Notes: a model not told the origin generated them from the letters alone. A stretch of 64,000 nt of DNA from an uncultured Chitinophagaceae bacterium (GCA_903883945.1 CAISCV010000051.1:31835-95834), one strand, 5' to 3'. Shown: positions 44,814 through 54,768, numbered from the stretch's first letter. Numbers and translations are program-made.

Positions 44814-45833
44814 ATGGTTCCATCAGTAAAAGAAATTATTAAACTAGCACCTGCCTTTGCGCAATTAACAGATTTAGCTGCAGAGCGCTTGGGTGGAAAA
44901 GTATTGTATGCCACCGACGACTTCTTCGCAGAGAAAGAGAATCTGATTAAAAAAGGAAGAGGCATATTTATTACTGACAAATACACCGATCGTGGTAAGT
45001 GGATGGATGGCTGGGAAAGCAGACGCAAACGTACCCCTGGGCATGATTGGGCAATTATACAATTAGCAACGCCGGGCAAGATTGCAGGGTTCGATATAGA
45101 CACCAACTTCTTTTTGGGCAACCATCCTCCACATGCTTCGGTTGAAGCTATTTATCTGGAGGATGCCAGCAATATAACCGATTGGGAAACGCTACCTTGG
45201 GAAGAGATATTGGCTAAATCACCTCTGGATGCAGGTAGTCAGAACTTCTATGAATGCAAGAGCGAGAAATTGTTTACACACCTTTGTTTGCATATTTATC
45301 CCGATGGCGGTGTTGCAAGGTTTAGGGTATATGGTACCGTATTTAAAAACTGGGATGTAGTAGCAGCAGACGAAACTGTAGATTTGACTGCTGCAATCAA
45401 TGGCGGACAAGCCATTGCTTGCAACGATATGTTTTTTAGTGCCATGAGCAACTTGATTATGCCGGGTCGTGGCATTAATATGGGTGATGGATGGGAAACT
45501 AAAAGAAACCGTACCCCCAACAACCGCGACTGGGTAGTATTACAATTAGCAACTACTGGAACAATTAATAAAATATTGGTGGATACTTGTCATTTCAAAG
45601 GAAACTATCCAGATAGATGCTCCATAGAAGGTTGTCTGCTGACAGAAAATAGTGATCCCCTAGCTGAAAGTGTACATTGGACAACTTTACTTCCTGAACA
45701 GAAATTAAGTCCAGACAATGAACATAAGTTCGAAGGTGAGATTGCCAACAAGGGCCCTTTCTCCCATATTCGGTTAAATATCTTTCCAGATGGGGGTATC
45801 AGCAGATTGCGACTCTGGGGTAATAAAAAGTAG
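44814..45833 (+). CDS. alc: Allantoicase
   Basis: A 339-residue protein that cleaves allantoate to ureidoglycolate and urea. It is built of two similar jelly-roll halves, as allantoicases are. Half 1 has GKWMDGWESRRKRTPGHDW and FLGNHPPHASVE; half 2 has GDGWETKRNRTPNNRDW and FKGNYPDRCSIE. It follows allB by 37 nt, so the two are probably one operon. The protein appears complete. Confidence 0.95.
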   Translation: MVPSVKEIIKLAPAFAQLTDLAAERLGGKVLYATDDFFAEKENLIKKGRGIFITDKYTDRGKWMDGWESRRKRTPGHDWAIIQLATPGKIAGFDIDTNFFLGNHPPHASVEAIYLEDASNITDWETLPWEEILAKSPLDAGSQNFYECKSEKLFTHLCLHIYPDGGVARFRVYGTVFKNWDVVAADETVDLTAAINGGQAIACNDMFFSAMSNLIMPGRGINMGDGWETKRNRTPNNRDWVVLQLATTGTINKILVDTCHFKGNYPDRCSIEGCLLTENSDPLAESVHWTTLLPEQKLSPDNEHKFEGEIANKGPFSHIRLNIFPDGGISRLRLWGNKK

Positions 45834-46073
45834 CCAGTAAAATTATATTATGCAAATAATTAACCCTATTCAATATTAAAGGCACTAACTACTTCAATTA
45901 GGTTTTAAAGACTGATGTATTATAAAGTCCCCCTTCCAATATGTATTTATTAATCATAATCTTGCTTAAAAATACTAATTGACAGGTTAAACCAATTGTT
46001 TGCACCATTAGAACAAATCATTTGTCTATCAAAATGCGTTCTTTATATCTTATTAGAAAATCTAACGATTACA

Positions 46074-47975
46074 ATGAGTCATTCACATAAAATTCCGCTT
46101 CAAAGCAAAATTAAAAGTGCCCTGTTTAAATTGGTTACTATTGCTTTTATACAATTTAGTATTACAAGTTTATACGCTCAAAAAGATGTTTCATCTGTAG
46201 AGTCACCACTAGAAGTACTTAAGTTAGTAGGTAATAAGCTAGTAAAAGAAACGCCATTTAAGTATCAATTGAGTTTATCTACCCCCAATAAAACATTTAA
46301 TGGTATTCAGGTCGTTGATTTTGGAAGAACATTTGGTTTGGGAAAATCAGCTGTTGCTTATGCGACGACCTTACTTACTGCTTCTGAAAACACAGATTTA
46401 AACATTCAAATTGAACACAATGATGGTTGTAAAATATGGCTGAATGGAAAGGTTGTTTATGAGAAATCTGGAGATAGAAAAATAAATCTGGTTTACGAAG
46501 AGCGTAGTGTGAAAATGAATAACGAATGCGAACTGTATTTACATAAAGGCAAAAATACATTGCTCATTAAATCTGAAACTGCTGGCAATGAGTGGAAAGT
46601 TTACATACAACCTCCCGCTACCAAAGGAGCAATACTTGCAAATGGGGTAAGCTATCCAGCAATTGGCTTGACGAGCATGAAGTATGTAGACAAATCTGTT
46701 TCAAATGTTTCGAACTGGCTGGTCGTGGGCCCTTTTGAAAATACCAATCGCAAAGGATTGGAAACAGTTTATGAACCCGAAAACCAGATTCGCTTTGGAT
46801 ATATGTATGAAGGTGCCGATGAGCTGGTAACCTGGACAATACCAAGAATAGAAGTTTTGGGTGGAATGATTAATCCAAAGAAATGGGGAACAAGCTATAA
46901 TTGGAACTATCACAATGGTGGAACAGCTTGGGCAATGGAGAAGTTATCTCAGATAACTGGTGAAAGCAAATATGGTCATTATGCAGATAGTTTCTGCAAT
47001 TTTCACTTGGATGGAATACCATTTGTCAACTATCAAGTAAATAAATTGAATGTTGATAGTTCTGCCAACAAAGAAATATTGGGTGTACCCTTGTTAGATT
47101 TCACGCTGGCACCTTCGCTCCCATTGGTTTATAAATTGGAAAGTAAGGATGATTTTCCTAAACGAGAAGCTTATAAAGCCTTCGTAGATAAGATGATTAA
47201 ATATGCCGAAGAAGGTCAGTTAAGGATGCCTGGCAGTAATATATTCACCAGGCTTTCTCCCGAAAAGTACACCACTTGGGTAGATGATATGTTCATGGGT
47301 ATTCCCTTTTTGGTGCAGGCTTCTCTATACACCAATGACCCTGTCTTAAAAAAGAAGTTATTGGATGATGCAGCCAATCAAGTTATCAATTTCAATAAAG
47401 AGGTATGGGATAGCTCTGCACATTTGTATTGTCACGCTAAGTACTCTGAGAAAAATGTAAAATTGCCCCATTGGTCTCGTGCAAATGGTTGGGGAATATG
47501 GGCAACTTCGGAGGTTTTATTGAATTTGCCCAAAAATCATCCAAAATACAAAGCTGTACTACAACATTATAAAGAGCATGTTGCGGCAATTGTAAAATAT
47601 CAAAATGACAATGGTTTTTGGTACAATGTAATTGACCGTAAAGATTCAAAAGAGGAAATTTCTGGAACAGCCATATTTACAATGGCAATTGCTCGTGGAG
47701 TTACCAATGGTTGGCTTGACGCTGTAGAATATAAAAATGTGGTATTAAAAGGATGGAATGCTATAAAATCAAAAATTGATTCGGATGGAACTGTACACGA
47801 CATTTGTATGGGTACTATGTGTTCTGAAGATGTAAATTATTACATCAACCGCCCATATTATGATAATGACACCCACGGATTATTCGCAGTACTTTTTGCT
47901 GGAATAGAGGTTAACAATCTACTTAATAAAGTAGAACAAACAAAAATCGAAGAGTCTAAGGCTCTATCTAAATAA
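46074..47975 (+). CDS. Secreted GH88/GH105 unsaturated glucuronyl/rhamnogalacturonyl hydrolase
   Basis: About 633 residues from the ATG at 46074 (MSHSHKIPLQSKIKSALFKLVTIAFIQF), which gives a signal peptide; the track start at 45996 does not. Residues 50-200 look like a beta-sandwich with NGVLINGK-type loops (IWLNGKVVYEK). The C-terminal 400 residues are the alpha6/alpha6 barrel of GH88/GH105, with YTTWVDDMFMGIPFL (catalytic Asp) and WSRANGWGIWATSEVL. It removes unsaturated uronic acids from pectin or glycosaminoglycan oligosaccharides. No SusC/SusD pair is near. Confidence 0.85.
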   Translation: MSHSHKIPLQSKIKSALFKLVTIAFIQFSITSLYAQKDVSSVESPLEVLKLVGNKLVKETPFKYQLSLSTPNKTFNGIQVVDFGRTFGLGKSAVAYATTLLTASENTDLNIQIEHNDGCKIWLNGKVVYEKSGDRKINLVYEERSVKMNNECELYLHKGKNTLLIKSETAGNEWKVYIQPPATKGAILANGVSYPAIGLTSMKYVDKSVSNVSNWLVVGPFENTNRKGLETVYEPENQIRFGYMYEGADELVTWTIPRIEVLGGMINPKKWGTSYNWNYHNGGTAWAMEKLSQITGESKYGHYADSFCNFHLDGIPFVNYQVNKLNVDSSANKEILGVPLLDFTLAPSLPLVYKLESKDDFPKREAYKAFVDKMIKYAEEGQLRMPGSNIFTRLSPEKYTTWVDDMFMGIPFLVQASLYTNDPVLKKKLLDDAANQVINFNKEVWDSSAHLYCHAKYSEKNVKLPHWSRANGWGIWATSEVLLNLPKNHPKYKAVLQHYKEHVAAIVKYQNDNGFWYNVIDRKDSKEEISGTAIFTMAIARGVTNGWLDAVEYKNVVLKGWNAIKSKIDSDGTVHDICMGTMCSEDVNYYINRPYYDNDTHGLFAVLFAGIEVNNLLNKVEQTKIEESKALSK

Positions 47976-48035
47976 ATAAGTTAACCTTCGTTTATATTAT
48001 TAAATAACTCCGAGAAAAAATTCGGATAAAAATAA

Positions 48036-48734
48036 TTAAGAGTTTCTTTCTATTGCTTCATCTAGCATTTTTCTGAAGGTATTTCCAATAGGAATAGTAT
48101 AGGTATCTATCGTAATTTCATTTTTGCTAATAAAATCTACCTGGTTCATTGCTACAATATAAGACCTATGCACACGCACAAACTCAACCGGGTGTAGCTT
48201 GCTCTCAAACTCTTTTAAGTTTTTGAGTGTAGTGAGTGGTGTCTTTTTCCCTTTTAAAAATATTTGGGTATAATCCTTTAAACCAGAGAAAAAAAGTACT
48301 TCACTGAGGGTTATCTTAATAAGTTTATAATCTGATTTGATAAATAGAAAATCCTTTTTTTCTACTGTTTCAATTTTATTTATACCAAAAACATAATCAC
48401 AGATATTTTTCTTGAGCGACAAAACTCTTTCGAGGCTGATTGGTGTTTGGAGATAAGCAAATACCTGTTGAGAATTCACAAAGTTTTCTATTTCGGCACT
48501 TGTACCACTACATACTATCAGAGGGCGGCTATGTTGCTTTTTCAGCCATTTTAATATATTGTTAGTCAACGAAGAGATGGAGCAGATAATGACTGATGGA
48601 TAATCTATAGTAGAGTTGAAAAGAGCACTTTCATCAACAATCAGAACATTATTGGTAAAGTCAGTAGTAGATAAATAAGTTTGCAGAATGAGTGCCTCAG
48701 ACAACTCGTGATGAACAATATAAAAATGAATCAT
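48036..48734 (-). CDS. LytTR-type DNA-binding regulator with pseudo-receiver
   Basis: A 232-residue protein. Residues 1-115 have the fold pattern of a response-regulator receiver but lack its catalytic residues: the phosphoacceptor strand reads VIICSISS and the Lys loop reads YLQTPIS. Residues 125-232 are a LytTR DNA-binding domain (DFLFIKSDYKLIKITLSEVLFFSGLKDYTQIF, FVRVHRSYIVAMNQVDFI). It probably acts without phosphorylation. No LytS-type kinase is adjacent. The targets may be nearby surface genes, but this is not shown. Confidence 0.85.
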   Translation of the reverse strand: MIHFYIVHHELSEALILQTYLSTTDFTNNVLIVDESALFNSTIDYPSVIICSISSLTNNILKWLKKQHSRPLIVCSGTSAEIENFVNSQQVFAYLQTPISLERVLSLKKNICDYVFGINKIETVEKKDFLFIKSDYKLIKITLSEVLFFSGLKDYTQIFLKGKKTPLTTLKNLKEFESKLHPVEFVRVHRSYIVAMNQVDFISKNEITIDTYTIPIGNTFRKMLDEAIERNS

Positions 48735-48824
48735 TGCTTGTGATTTATAAACAAAAGGATGTTAAATATAAAGTAGAGCGCTCTAATAATTAAAAATAAT
48801 TTACTTGATATAACTTATACATAA

Positions 48825-48856
48825 AAAAAGGGATTAATGTAGATTAACCCCTTTTT
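48825..48856. terminator. Bidirectional terminator
   Basis: AAAAAGGG-ATTAAT and ATTAA-CCCCTTTTT form a stem with a six-nt loop, A-rich and T-rich outside. It lies between DUF4907 (minus) and the LytTR gene. Confidence 0.75.
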
Positions 48857-48866
48857 AAAGCATTTA

Positions 48867-49190
48867 TTATTTTTGAATTCCAAGGCTATCTAACTCCCTA
48901 GAGGAAACTGCCGGCAACCCTACTCTTTTTTTCATTTTGCTTATTACCAAGTTTGCAACTTTAAGAGCTTGCTCTTTAGTAGTAAACTCTTTGTTTCCCT
49001 CAACAGCAGGGATTACGTGTTGAGTAATATACAACTTATTACTAACTAAAATCTGATATCCCCATCCATTGTCGAGATGCAAAGCTCGAGCTTCTATCTT
49101 ATCTGCATCTTTAGTATACAATAACACAGAAGTGATGTATGCAATTACTGAGAATGCAAAAAGAATATATATCCAATTTTTTTTAATCAT
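48867..49190 (-). CDS. DUF4907 protein
   Basis: A 107-residue protein with one N-terminal membrane helix (WIYILFAFSVIAYITSVLLY) and a small domain with NGWGYQILVSNKLYITQHVIPAVEGNKEF, the DUF4907 signature. The start overlaps the stop of the kelch gene by 8 nt, indicating tight co-translation. In Bacteroidetes this domain is often beside kelch lipoproteins, as here. Function is unknown. Confidence 0.85.
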   Translation of the reverse strand: MIKKNWIYILFAFSVIAYITSVLLYTKDADKIEARALHLDNGWGYQILVSNKLYITQHVIPAVEGNKEFTTKEQALKVANLVISKMKKRVGLPAVSSRELDSLGIQK

Positions 49191-50298
49191 CCGTGTTTAA
49201 AGCTGTGTAAGGTTGAAATTCTTCTAAATCATCAAAATAGGTTCCGCCAGCTTTACCTAAAGAAACAAATCCTCTACCATTTATTACAAATGCCACTCCA
49301 CCTTCGCGACCTGAACGTTCAAAATTTGATTTGCGACTCCATAGGTCATTATTAAAATCATACGCCCATGTTTTTTGGGTATAACCTCCATTTACACCAG
49401 CAGAAATGTAAGCAGAATCCCCCATTACAAATCCAACCCCACTATTACGAATAATGTCAGAATAATCATCATCATAGTTCTGAGTACTCGCATTGCTAAT
49501 TACCTTGAGACCTTTCCAAAGGTTAGTAGTAGGATCGTAAGCCCAGAAATCGTTGATGTTAGTACCACCACTTCCCAAGCCCGTTACAACATAACCAAGT
49601 GTTTTACCAGATGCTTTGTCTGTATGTACAAAACTAATTGCCATCATACGTTTAAACCCAGCATTGCTGTAAACTGGTCCACCTGAAGTAGTTGGAGGAG
49701 TCGTAGAAGTAGTCCCTAATGGTGCCATAGCAGACCAACTATCGTTTGATGGATCATATCTCCACAAATCTTTTTTGTATTCATTGTCATAACCACAAGT
49801 TACATAGCCATAGTCACCAATAGCGAATGCTGTAGCACCATAACGACCTGTAACTACTGGAGACGCACCTGCAGCAAAATTTGCTTTTCTAGACCAAGAG
49901 TTGGTAGCAACATTATATGCCCAAGTATCGGAGAACTTATTATAACCATCAGTACCGGTAGTAACATAACCAATCTTACCAATGGCAAAAGCAACTGCAC
50001 CATTTCTTGCTGGAGCAGAATCTGCACCAGAAGAAGGCATGTAAGCTTTTTGTTGCCAAGAGTTTGAGATATTGAAAGACCACAAATCATTATATCTTAC
50101 ACTACCATCATAGCCTGTTCCAACATAAGCAGTGTCTCCTACGGTAAAAGAAACTGCTTGAAATCTTGCATTGGCAGGAGATTCGGCACGTGTTACCCAG
50201 TTACCGCTTTGTAATGGATTCGTGGTGGTGTTGTTGCAAGCAAGCAGTAACAAAACGACACTCGCAGGTAAGAAAAAGAAATACTTAATTAACTTCAT
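49183..50298 (-). CDS. Kelch-repeat lipoprotein
   Basis: About 371 residues from the ATG at 50298 (MKLIKYFFFLPASVVLLLLACNN, lipobox LLLAC); the track start at 50403 gives no signal peptide. Six kelch repeats form a propeller, each with a GYVTTG/GYVTCG-type strand and a W in NDLWSFN, SDTWAYN, KDLWRYD, NDFWAYD, QKTWAYD. It resembles the bacterial kelch family related to N-acetylneuraminate epimerase. It overlaps DUF4907 by 8 nt and is divergent from DUF4270. Confidence 0.88.
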   Translation of the reverse strand: MKLIKYFFFLPASVVLLLLACNNTTTNPLQSGNWVTRAESPANARFQAVSFTVGDTAYVGTGYDGSVRYNDLWSFNISNSWQQKAYMPSSGADSAPARNGAVAFAIGKIGYVTTGTDGYNKFSDTWAYNVATNSWSRKANFAAGASPVVTGRYGATAFAIGDYGYVTCGYDNEYKKDLWRYDPSNDSWSAMAPLGTTSTTPPTTSGGPVYSNAGFKRMMAISFVHTDKASGKTLGYVVTGLGSGGTNINDFWAYDPTTNLWKGLKVISNASTQNYDDDYSDIIRNSGVGFVMGDSAYISAGVNGGYTQKTWAYDFNNDLWSRKSNFERSGREGGVAFVINGRGFVSLGKAGGTYFDDLEEFQPYTALNTDD

Positions 50299-50613
50299 TG
50301 TTCTAAAATTTTCGCTGAAATTATAAGTGGCAGTGTTAGACAAATAGTTAAAATGGATTTTCAAGTATATTTTACTGATTAATGATTGTTTTATGCCTAT
50401 CAAATGCCAATTTTGGGTATTGATAAAATACTTTTATTTCACAATTCAATACAATTAGTAAATAAGTAAATATTAAAAGACAAAAATTAATTAATCATCG
50501 TTATATTGACATCATTCATCCATAGTAACAATTTTGTAACAGGCAGTAATTATAGTATTGCCAATGTTGCAAAGTATTCCATTACTTTTGGCAGCTTCAT
50601 ATAACAAATACTT
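50299..50613. promoter_or_regulatory. Divergent promoter region, kelch and DUF4270 operons
   Basis: The 315-bp gap between two divergent operons holds no gene. TACTTTTG at 50583-50590 is a likely -7 box for the DUF4270 gene; a clear -33 box was not found. The side toward the kelch gene is AT-rich and unremarkable. Confidence 0.4.
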
Positions 50614-51972
50614 ATGCGATTAAAGCAAACTATCTATTTTTTCTTCCTCGTCTTTTTCAGCTTGACAGCTTGTCAAAAAGTAGATATCCAATATGGTACA
50701 CAAGTATTGGACAACCAATATACCCAGGTTGTAAGTATAGACACTTTTACCACAAGCCTATCTACTGTATACATCGACTCATTTCCAACTTCGGGTACGG
50801 GTGTCACTTTATTGGGAGGATATACAGATACTTCATTTGGAAGAATTGACACAAAGTGTTATTTCGACTTAAATCCACCATCATACCAAAAAGTGTATGA
50901 TAGCACAAGGTTCGACTCTTTAAGATTGATTCTTAGGCTAAACAGAAGTTATTATGGAGATACAACTCAACCAATCCATATTGACGTACGTCAGATTTCT
51001 CAGCAAATACTATTTCCTCAAAATGTATACAGTTTCTATAATGTAGATAAATTTCCTGTTTATCCAGATTTGATAGGATCAGGTGACTTCTTAGTACACC
51101 CTACTTACTACACAGATTCAATTAGTATCAAATTGAGTGATTTGCTCGGAAAAAAATTATTAGATAAGCTAAAAAATCCAACGGATTTAGACTTACAGAA
51201 TAGTGATAACTTCCTTCATTACTTTAATGGTATTTGTCTTAGTGGAAATGCTAGTAATAAGCTAATCTTGAACTGTACCGATGCCATAGTAATGCGATTA
51301 ACTTATTCTAAGCCAGGGCCTGATACACTAGAAAGGCACTACATAGATTTTACACTCGGCAATAAAGAACATCATTTCAACAATATTCAGGTTGATAGAA
51401 GTAAAACAGCATTAAAGAACATTAGCCACTACGACAGCATCATTCCTAGCAATCAATTGAATAACAGAGCGTACAGTCAATATGCCTCTGGCGTAATGAC
51501 CAAAATAACATTCCCAACTCTTCACAATTTATTAAAAGTTCCCTATTACTCAAAGATTCTTTCTGCGCAACTTAAGATAGTACCCGTTCGGGGGACTTAT
51601 GATACTTACTATTTTCTACCCCCTTCCTTAAATTTAGTTACAACCAACTTAACTAATTTACAAGGAGGTGCTTTAACATCTCCTGGTTCTAATAGTGCCG
51701 AAAATGGAAATCTATTTACCGATTATACAAATGGGGATAATACGGCTTATACCTATGACGTATCTAATTACATAAAGGCTTTAATAACAAATCCTTTGGC
51801 ATATAGCTATTCGCTTAATAATGCTCCTGCAAATAATTATGGATTGCTTTTGGTACCACCATCTCCTGCTTCATTAACGCAATTCTCAAGAATCATTTTG
51901 GGTGATCAGAATCAACCTAAAAACTTCAGGACTATATTGCAGATAAACTATCTAACAGTTCAACCACAATAA
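50614..51972 (+). CDS. DUF4270 lipoprotein
   Basis: A 452-residue lipoprotein (FFSLTACQK lipobox). DUF4270 signatures include DTFTTSLSTVYIDSFPTSGTG and VTLLGGYTDTSFG near the N-terminus, and DVSNYIKALI and NNYGLLLVPP near the C-terminus. The family is common in Bacteroidetes and is probably a surface or periplasmic beta-sandwich protein of unknown role. It is followed after 13 nt by an outer-membrane barrel gene and then a SurA-like chaperone, suggesting an operon. Confidence 0.9.
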   Translation: MRLKQTIYFFFLVFFSLTACQKVDIQYGTQVLDNQYTQVVSIDTFTTSLSTVYIDSFPTSGTGVTLLGGYTDTSFGRIDTKCYFDLNPPSYQKVYDSTRFDSLRLILRLNRSYYGDTTQPIHIDVRQISQQILFPQNVYSFYNVDKFPVYPDLIGSGDFLVHPTYYTDSISIKLSDLLGKKLLDKLKNPTDLDLQNSDNFLHYFNGICLSGNASNKLILNCTDAIVMRLTYSKPGPDTLERHYIDFTLGNKEHHFNNIQVDRSKTALKNISHYDSIIPSNQLNNRAYSQYASGVMTKITFPTLHNLLKVPYYSKILSAQLKIVPVRGTYDTYYFLPPSLNLVTTNLTNLQGGALTSPGSNSAENGNLFTDYTNGDNTAYTYDVSNYIKALITNPLAYSYSLNNAPANNYGLLLVPPSPASLTQFSRIILGDQNQPKNFRTILQINYLTVQPQ

Positions 51973-51985
51973 GCAAACAACTAAC

Positions 51986-53260
51986 ATGATTAAGAGAATT
52001 ATTTTAAATATAGCTGCTATTGTTTGTTTGCAACAGGTAGTTTTTTCACAAAACAACAATTCTCCTTATTCCATTTATGGCATAGGAGATATTGAGCAAA
52101 GCAGCTTTGATAGAACATCGGGGATGGGTCATTCAGGAATGGCACTCACCTCCAATAGATTCCTGTACAATTCAAATCCTGCATCATTGAGTGGGTTAGA
52201 TGATAAGTTTTTTAATTTTGAAATGTCAGGACGTGCGAAATTCATCAATTATTCTGGAGACCCAATAACAAATAGTTCAAGCTCCTCTTCGGATTTGCAG
52301 ATAAAGAAATTGAGCTTGGCAATAAAAATAAAGCCAAATTGGGGAATGAGTATTGGTTTGCTTCCATTTAGTAGTGCAAACTATTCATTTAGTTCTAACA
52401 AGTATATCCTTGGCGCAGGCAATGTTACGGTTCCTTCGTACTATCAAGGTTCGGGAAGCCTGAACCAGTTGTACTTTTCAAACAGTTATAATCTTTTCAA
52501 AAACTTCTCTCTAGGACTTCAGTCTTCATATCTTTTTGGTCAGTTTAGTCAGACCGAAAGTATCTTATCTACTTTTGCAACAGATAGTGGTCTTACTACT
52601 ACCCGAAAAAATGTAATTGGTGCCGCTTATTTCAAACCAGGCTTTCAGTACAATACGAAAGTGAATAGCAAACTTAAATTATACATCGGGGGAACTGCCA
52701 CATTCAAAACATCCTTGAATGGTGTTACCAGTTTGTCTGTAGCTGATGGAGGAAATACAGTGCCTACTCCACAAAATACTATTATAGATAATTATAAGAG
52801 TACCCCTTTTACATTGCCAGCCAAATATTCTGGAAGTATTGCGGCAAAACTGAAAGAAAAATATACGTTCTCAGTTGATTATTCTTTTCAGAATTGGAAC
52901 AGCCTCAATATGCAGGGAATTACCTACAAATTAGTTAACAGCAGTTTCTTAGGGGCTGGTTTTGAATTTGCAAAAATTCAGAAGTTCAGAGATATTAGCA
53001 TTGAAAGACATTTCTGGCAGGCTGGCGTGTTTTGTAACAACTCCTATTTGCAAATTAATGGACAACAGGTATCTACTTACGGCATTACTTTGGGAGGTGG
53101 AAAAAACTTTTTAAGAAGTAACCTTGGAATGCAGATAAATACAGAGCTTGGTGTTCGTGGAATGACAACAGGAAGCATGGTTCAAGAAAATTATGCTCAG
53201 ATAAATGTTATTTTAAGTTACAGAGACTTCTGGTTTGTAAAGGTTAAGCGCTTTGACTAG
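51986..53260 (+). CDS. Outer-membrane beta-barrel protein
   Basis: A 424-residue protein with a signal peptide (MIKRIILNIAAIVCLQQVVFSQ). The opening NSPYSIYGIGDIEQ ... GMGHSGMAL and SNPASLSGL resemble FadL/PorV-like Bacteroidetes barrels. The C-terminal half is made of alternating strands (YTFSVDYSFQNWN, INVILSYRDFWFVK). It is encoded between DUF4270 and a SurA-like gene. A role in outer-membrane biogenesis or transport is inference. Confidence 0.78.
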   Translation: MIKRIILNIAAIVCLQQVVFSQNNNSPYSIYGIGDIEQSSFDRTSGMGHSGMALTSNRFLYNSNPASLSGLDDKFFNFEMSGRAKFINYSGDPITNSSSSSSDLQIKKLSLAIKIKPNWGMSIGLLPFSSANYSFSSNKYILGAGNVTVPSYYQGSGSLNQLYFSNSYNLFKNFSLGLQSSYLFGQFSQTESILSTFATDSGLTTTRKNVIGAAYFKPGFQYNTKVNSKLKLYIGGTATFKTSLNGVTSLSVADGGNTVPTPQNTIIDNYKSTPFTLPAKYSGSIAAKLKEKYTFSVDYSFQNWNSLNMQGITYKLVNSSFLGAGFEFAKIQKFRDISIERHFWQAGVFCNNSYLQINGQQVSTYGITLGGGKNFLRSNLGMQINTELGVRGMTTGSMVQENYAQINVILSYRDFWFVKVKRFD

Positions 53261-53339
53261 GCATTAAACAGCTACACGCACATTTCATTTTCATTTTCAT
53301 ATAAATGGTTGATTCCTCCGCTTAAAAAAGGAACTTAAT

Positions 53340-54704
53340 ATGATAAAAAGAATTTTAATAAGTATACCGTTAATTGCTGGCAGCATTATTAGTATAGCAC
53401 AAACCCAAAAGGTGGTAGCCGATAAAATTGTTGGTCAGGTAGGAGATAAAATAGTCTTACTATCCGATATAAATAATGCAATTGCCGACTATAAACGCCA
53501 AGGACAGGAAGCACAGCTACCTCCCAATCCTGAATGTTCGTTCTTAGAAGGACAATTGATACAAAAAGCACTGGTATTACAGGCAGAAAAAGATTCATTG
53601 GTGGTGAGTGAAGATGATATTGAAGCCGGACTAGACAATCAGATTCGTGGTTTTATAAATGCATACGGATCTAAAGAGGTACTGGAGGAAATTGCCGGAA
53701 GAACGGTCTATCAAATCAAAGAAGACTTTAGGATTCCATTCAAAGAGCGTAAGTTAGCCGATCAGATGAGGGGAAAAATATTAGAGAACATAAAAGTTAC
53801 GCCTACCGAAGTAAAAGCATACTATAATAAAATTCCAAAAGATAGCCTGGCCTATTACGAAAGCCAGATTGAGATAAACCAAATTCAGTCTCAACCTAAA
53901 GCTAGTGCAGAAATAGAACAATTTTGTATCAGTCAATTATACGAATACAAAAGGCAAGCGGAAAGCGGTACTAAGAAGTTCGAACAATTGGTTAAGTTGA
54001 ACTCCGAAGATCCAGGTAGTAAGGATAATGGTGGACAATACAACATAAACAGAACCAATAAAGAGTTTGATCCTGCCTTTACAGCGGCTGCATTCAGGCT
54101 TAAAGATGGTCAGATATCTAATGTTGTAAAATCTAAGTTCGGCTATCACATTATTCAAATGGTAAGCAGATCGGGCGATGATGCACTTGTGAGGCATATC
54201 CTCAGAATCCCTCCCGTTACGGATGATGAAGTAGCAAAATCTATCCATAAATTAGATTCTGTAAGAACAATGATCAATAATGGTTGGCTAAGTTTTGGCG
54301 AGGCTGTAGATAAGTTCAGCGATGATGAAAGTAGTAAGTTTAATGGCGGTACGATTACTGCAAGAGACGGGTCATCGTTATTAAATATCGATCAGTTGGA
54401 TAAAGACTTGGTTGTAAGCATCAAAAATCTAAAGCCTGGAGAAATTTCTAAGCCAAGCACTTACACCGATGAAAGAGGAAGGAAGATGGTACGTATTGTA
54501 TATCTAAAAAATCGTACACAACCTCACAGAGAAAATTTAAAAGATGATTATAACCGTGTTGCTGAAAGGACTTTGGAAGAAAAAAAACACGAAGCCCTTA
54601 CAAAATGGTTTCAAAACCATTTGCCCAATTACTATATAACCATTGATGAAGCATATAAAGATTGTAATAGCCTTGCAGAATGGTGGAGATACTCTACTAA
54701 ATAA
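53340..54704 (+). CDS. SurA-like periplasmic peptidyl-prolyl isomerase
   Basis: A 454-residue periplasmic chaperone for outer-membrane proteins. After a signal peptide (MIKRILISIPLIAGSIISIAQ) comes a SurA-N segment (DKIVGQVGDKIVLLSDINNAI). Two parvulin domains follow: GGQYNINRTNKEFDPAFTAAAF with SKFGYHIIQM, and GGTITARDGSSLLNIDQLD. The C-terminal helix (RTLEEKKHEALTKWFQN) closes the fold. It follows the barrel gene by 79 nt, a likely client. Confidence 0.9.
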   Translation: MIKRILISIPLIAGSIISIAQTQKVVADKIVGQVGDKIVLLSDINNAIADYKRQGQEAQLPPNPECSFLEGQLIQKALVLQAEKDSLVVSEDDIEAGLDNQIRGFINAYGSKEVLEEIAGRTVYQIKEDFRIPFKERKLADQMRGKILENIKVTPTEVKAYYNKIPKDSLAYYESQIEINQIQSQPKASAEIEQFCISQLYEYKRQAESGTKKFEQLVKLNSEDPGSKDNGGQYNINRTNKEFDPAFTAAAFRLKDGQISNVVKSKFGYHIIQMVSRSGDDALVRHILRIPPVTDDEVAKSIHKLDSVRTMINNGWLSFGEAVDKFSDDESSKFNGGTITARDGSSLLNIDQLDKDLVVSIKNLKPGEISKPSTYTDERGRKMVRIVYLKNRTQPHRENLKDDYNRVAERTLEEKKHEALTKWFQNHLPNYYITIDEAYKDCNSLAEWWRYSTK

Positions 54705-54726
54705 ACTCAAATATTAATTTCACAAC

Positions 54727-54768
54727 AAATGAGAAGGGATTTAGCAGTGCTAAATCCCTTCTCATTTT
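54727..54768 (+). terminator. Rho-independent terminator
   Basis: GAGAAGGGATTTAGCA and its complement TGCTAAATCCCTTCTC pair across a tight centre, followed by ATTTT. It lies about 22 nt after the SurA-like stop and ends the DUF4270 unit. Confidence 0.85.
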
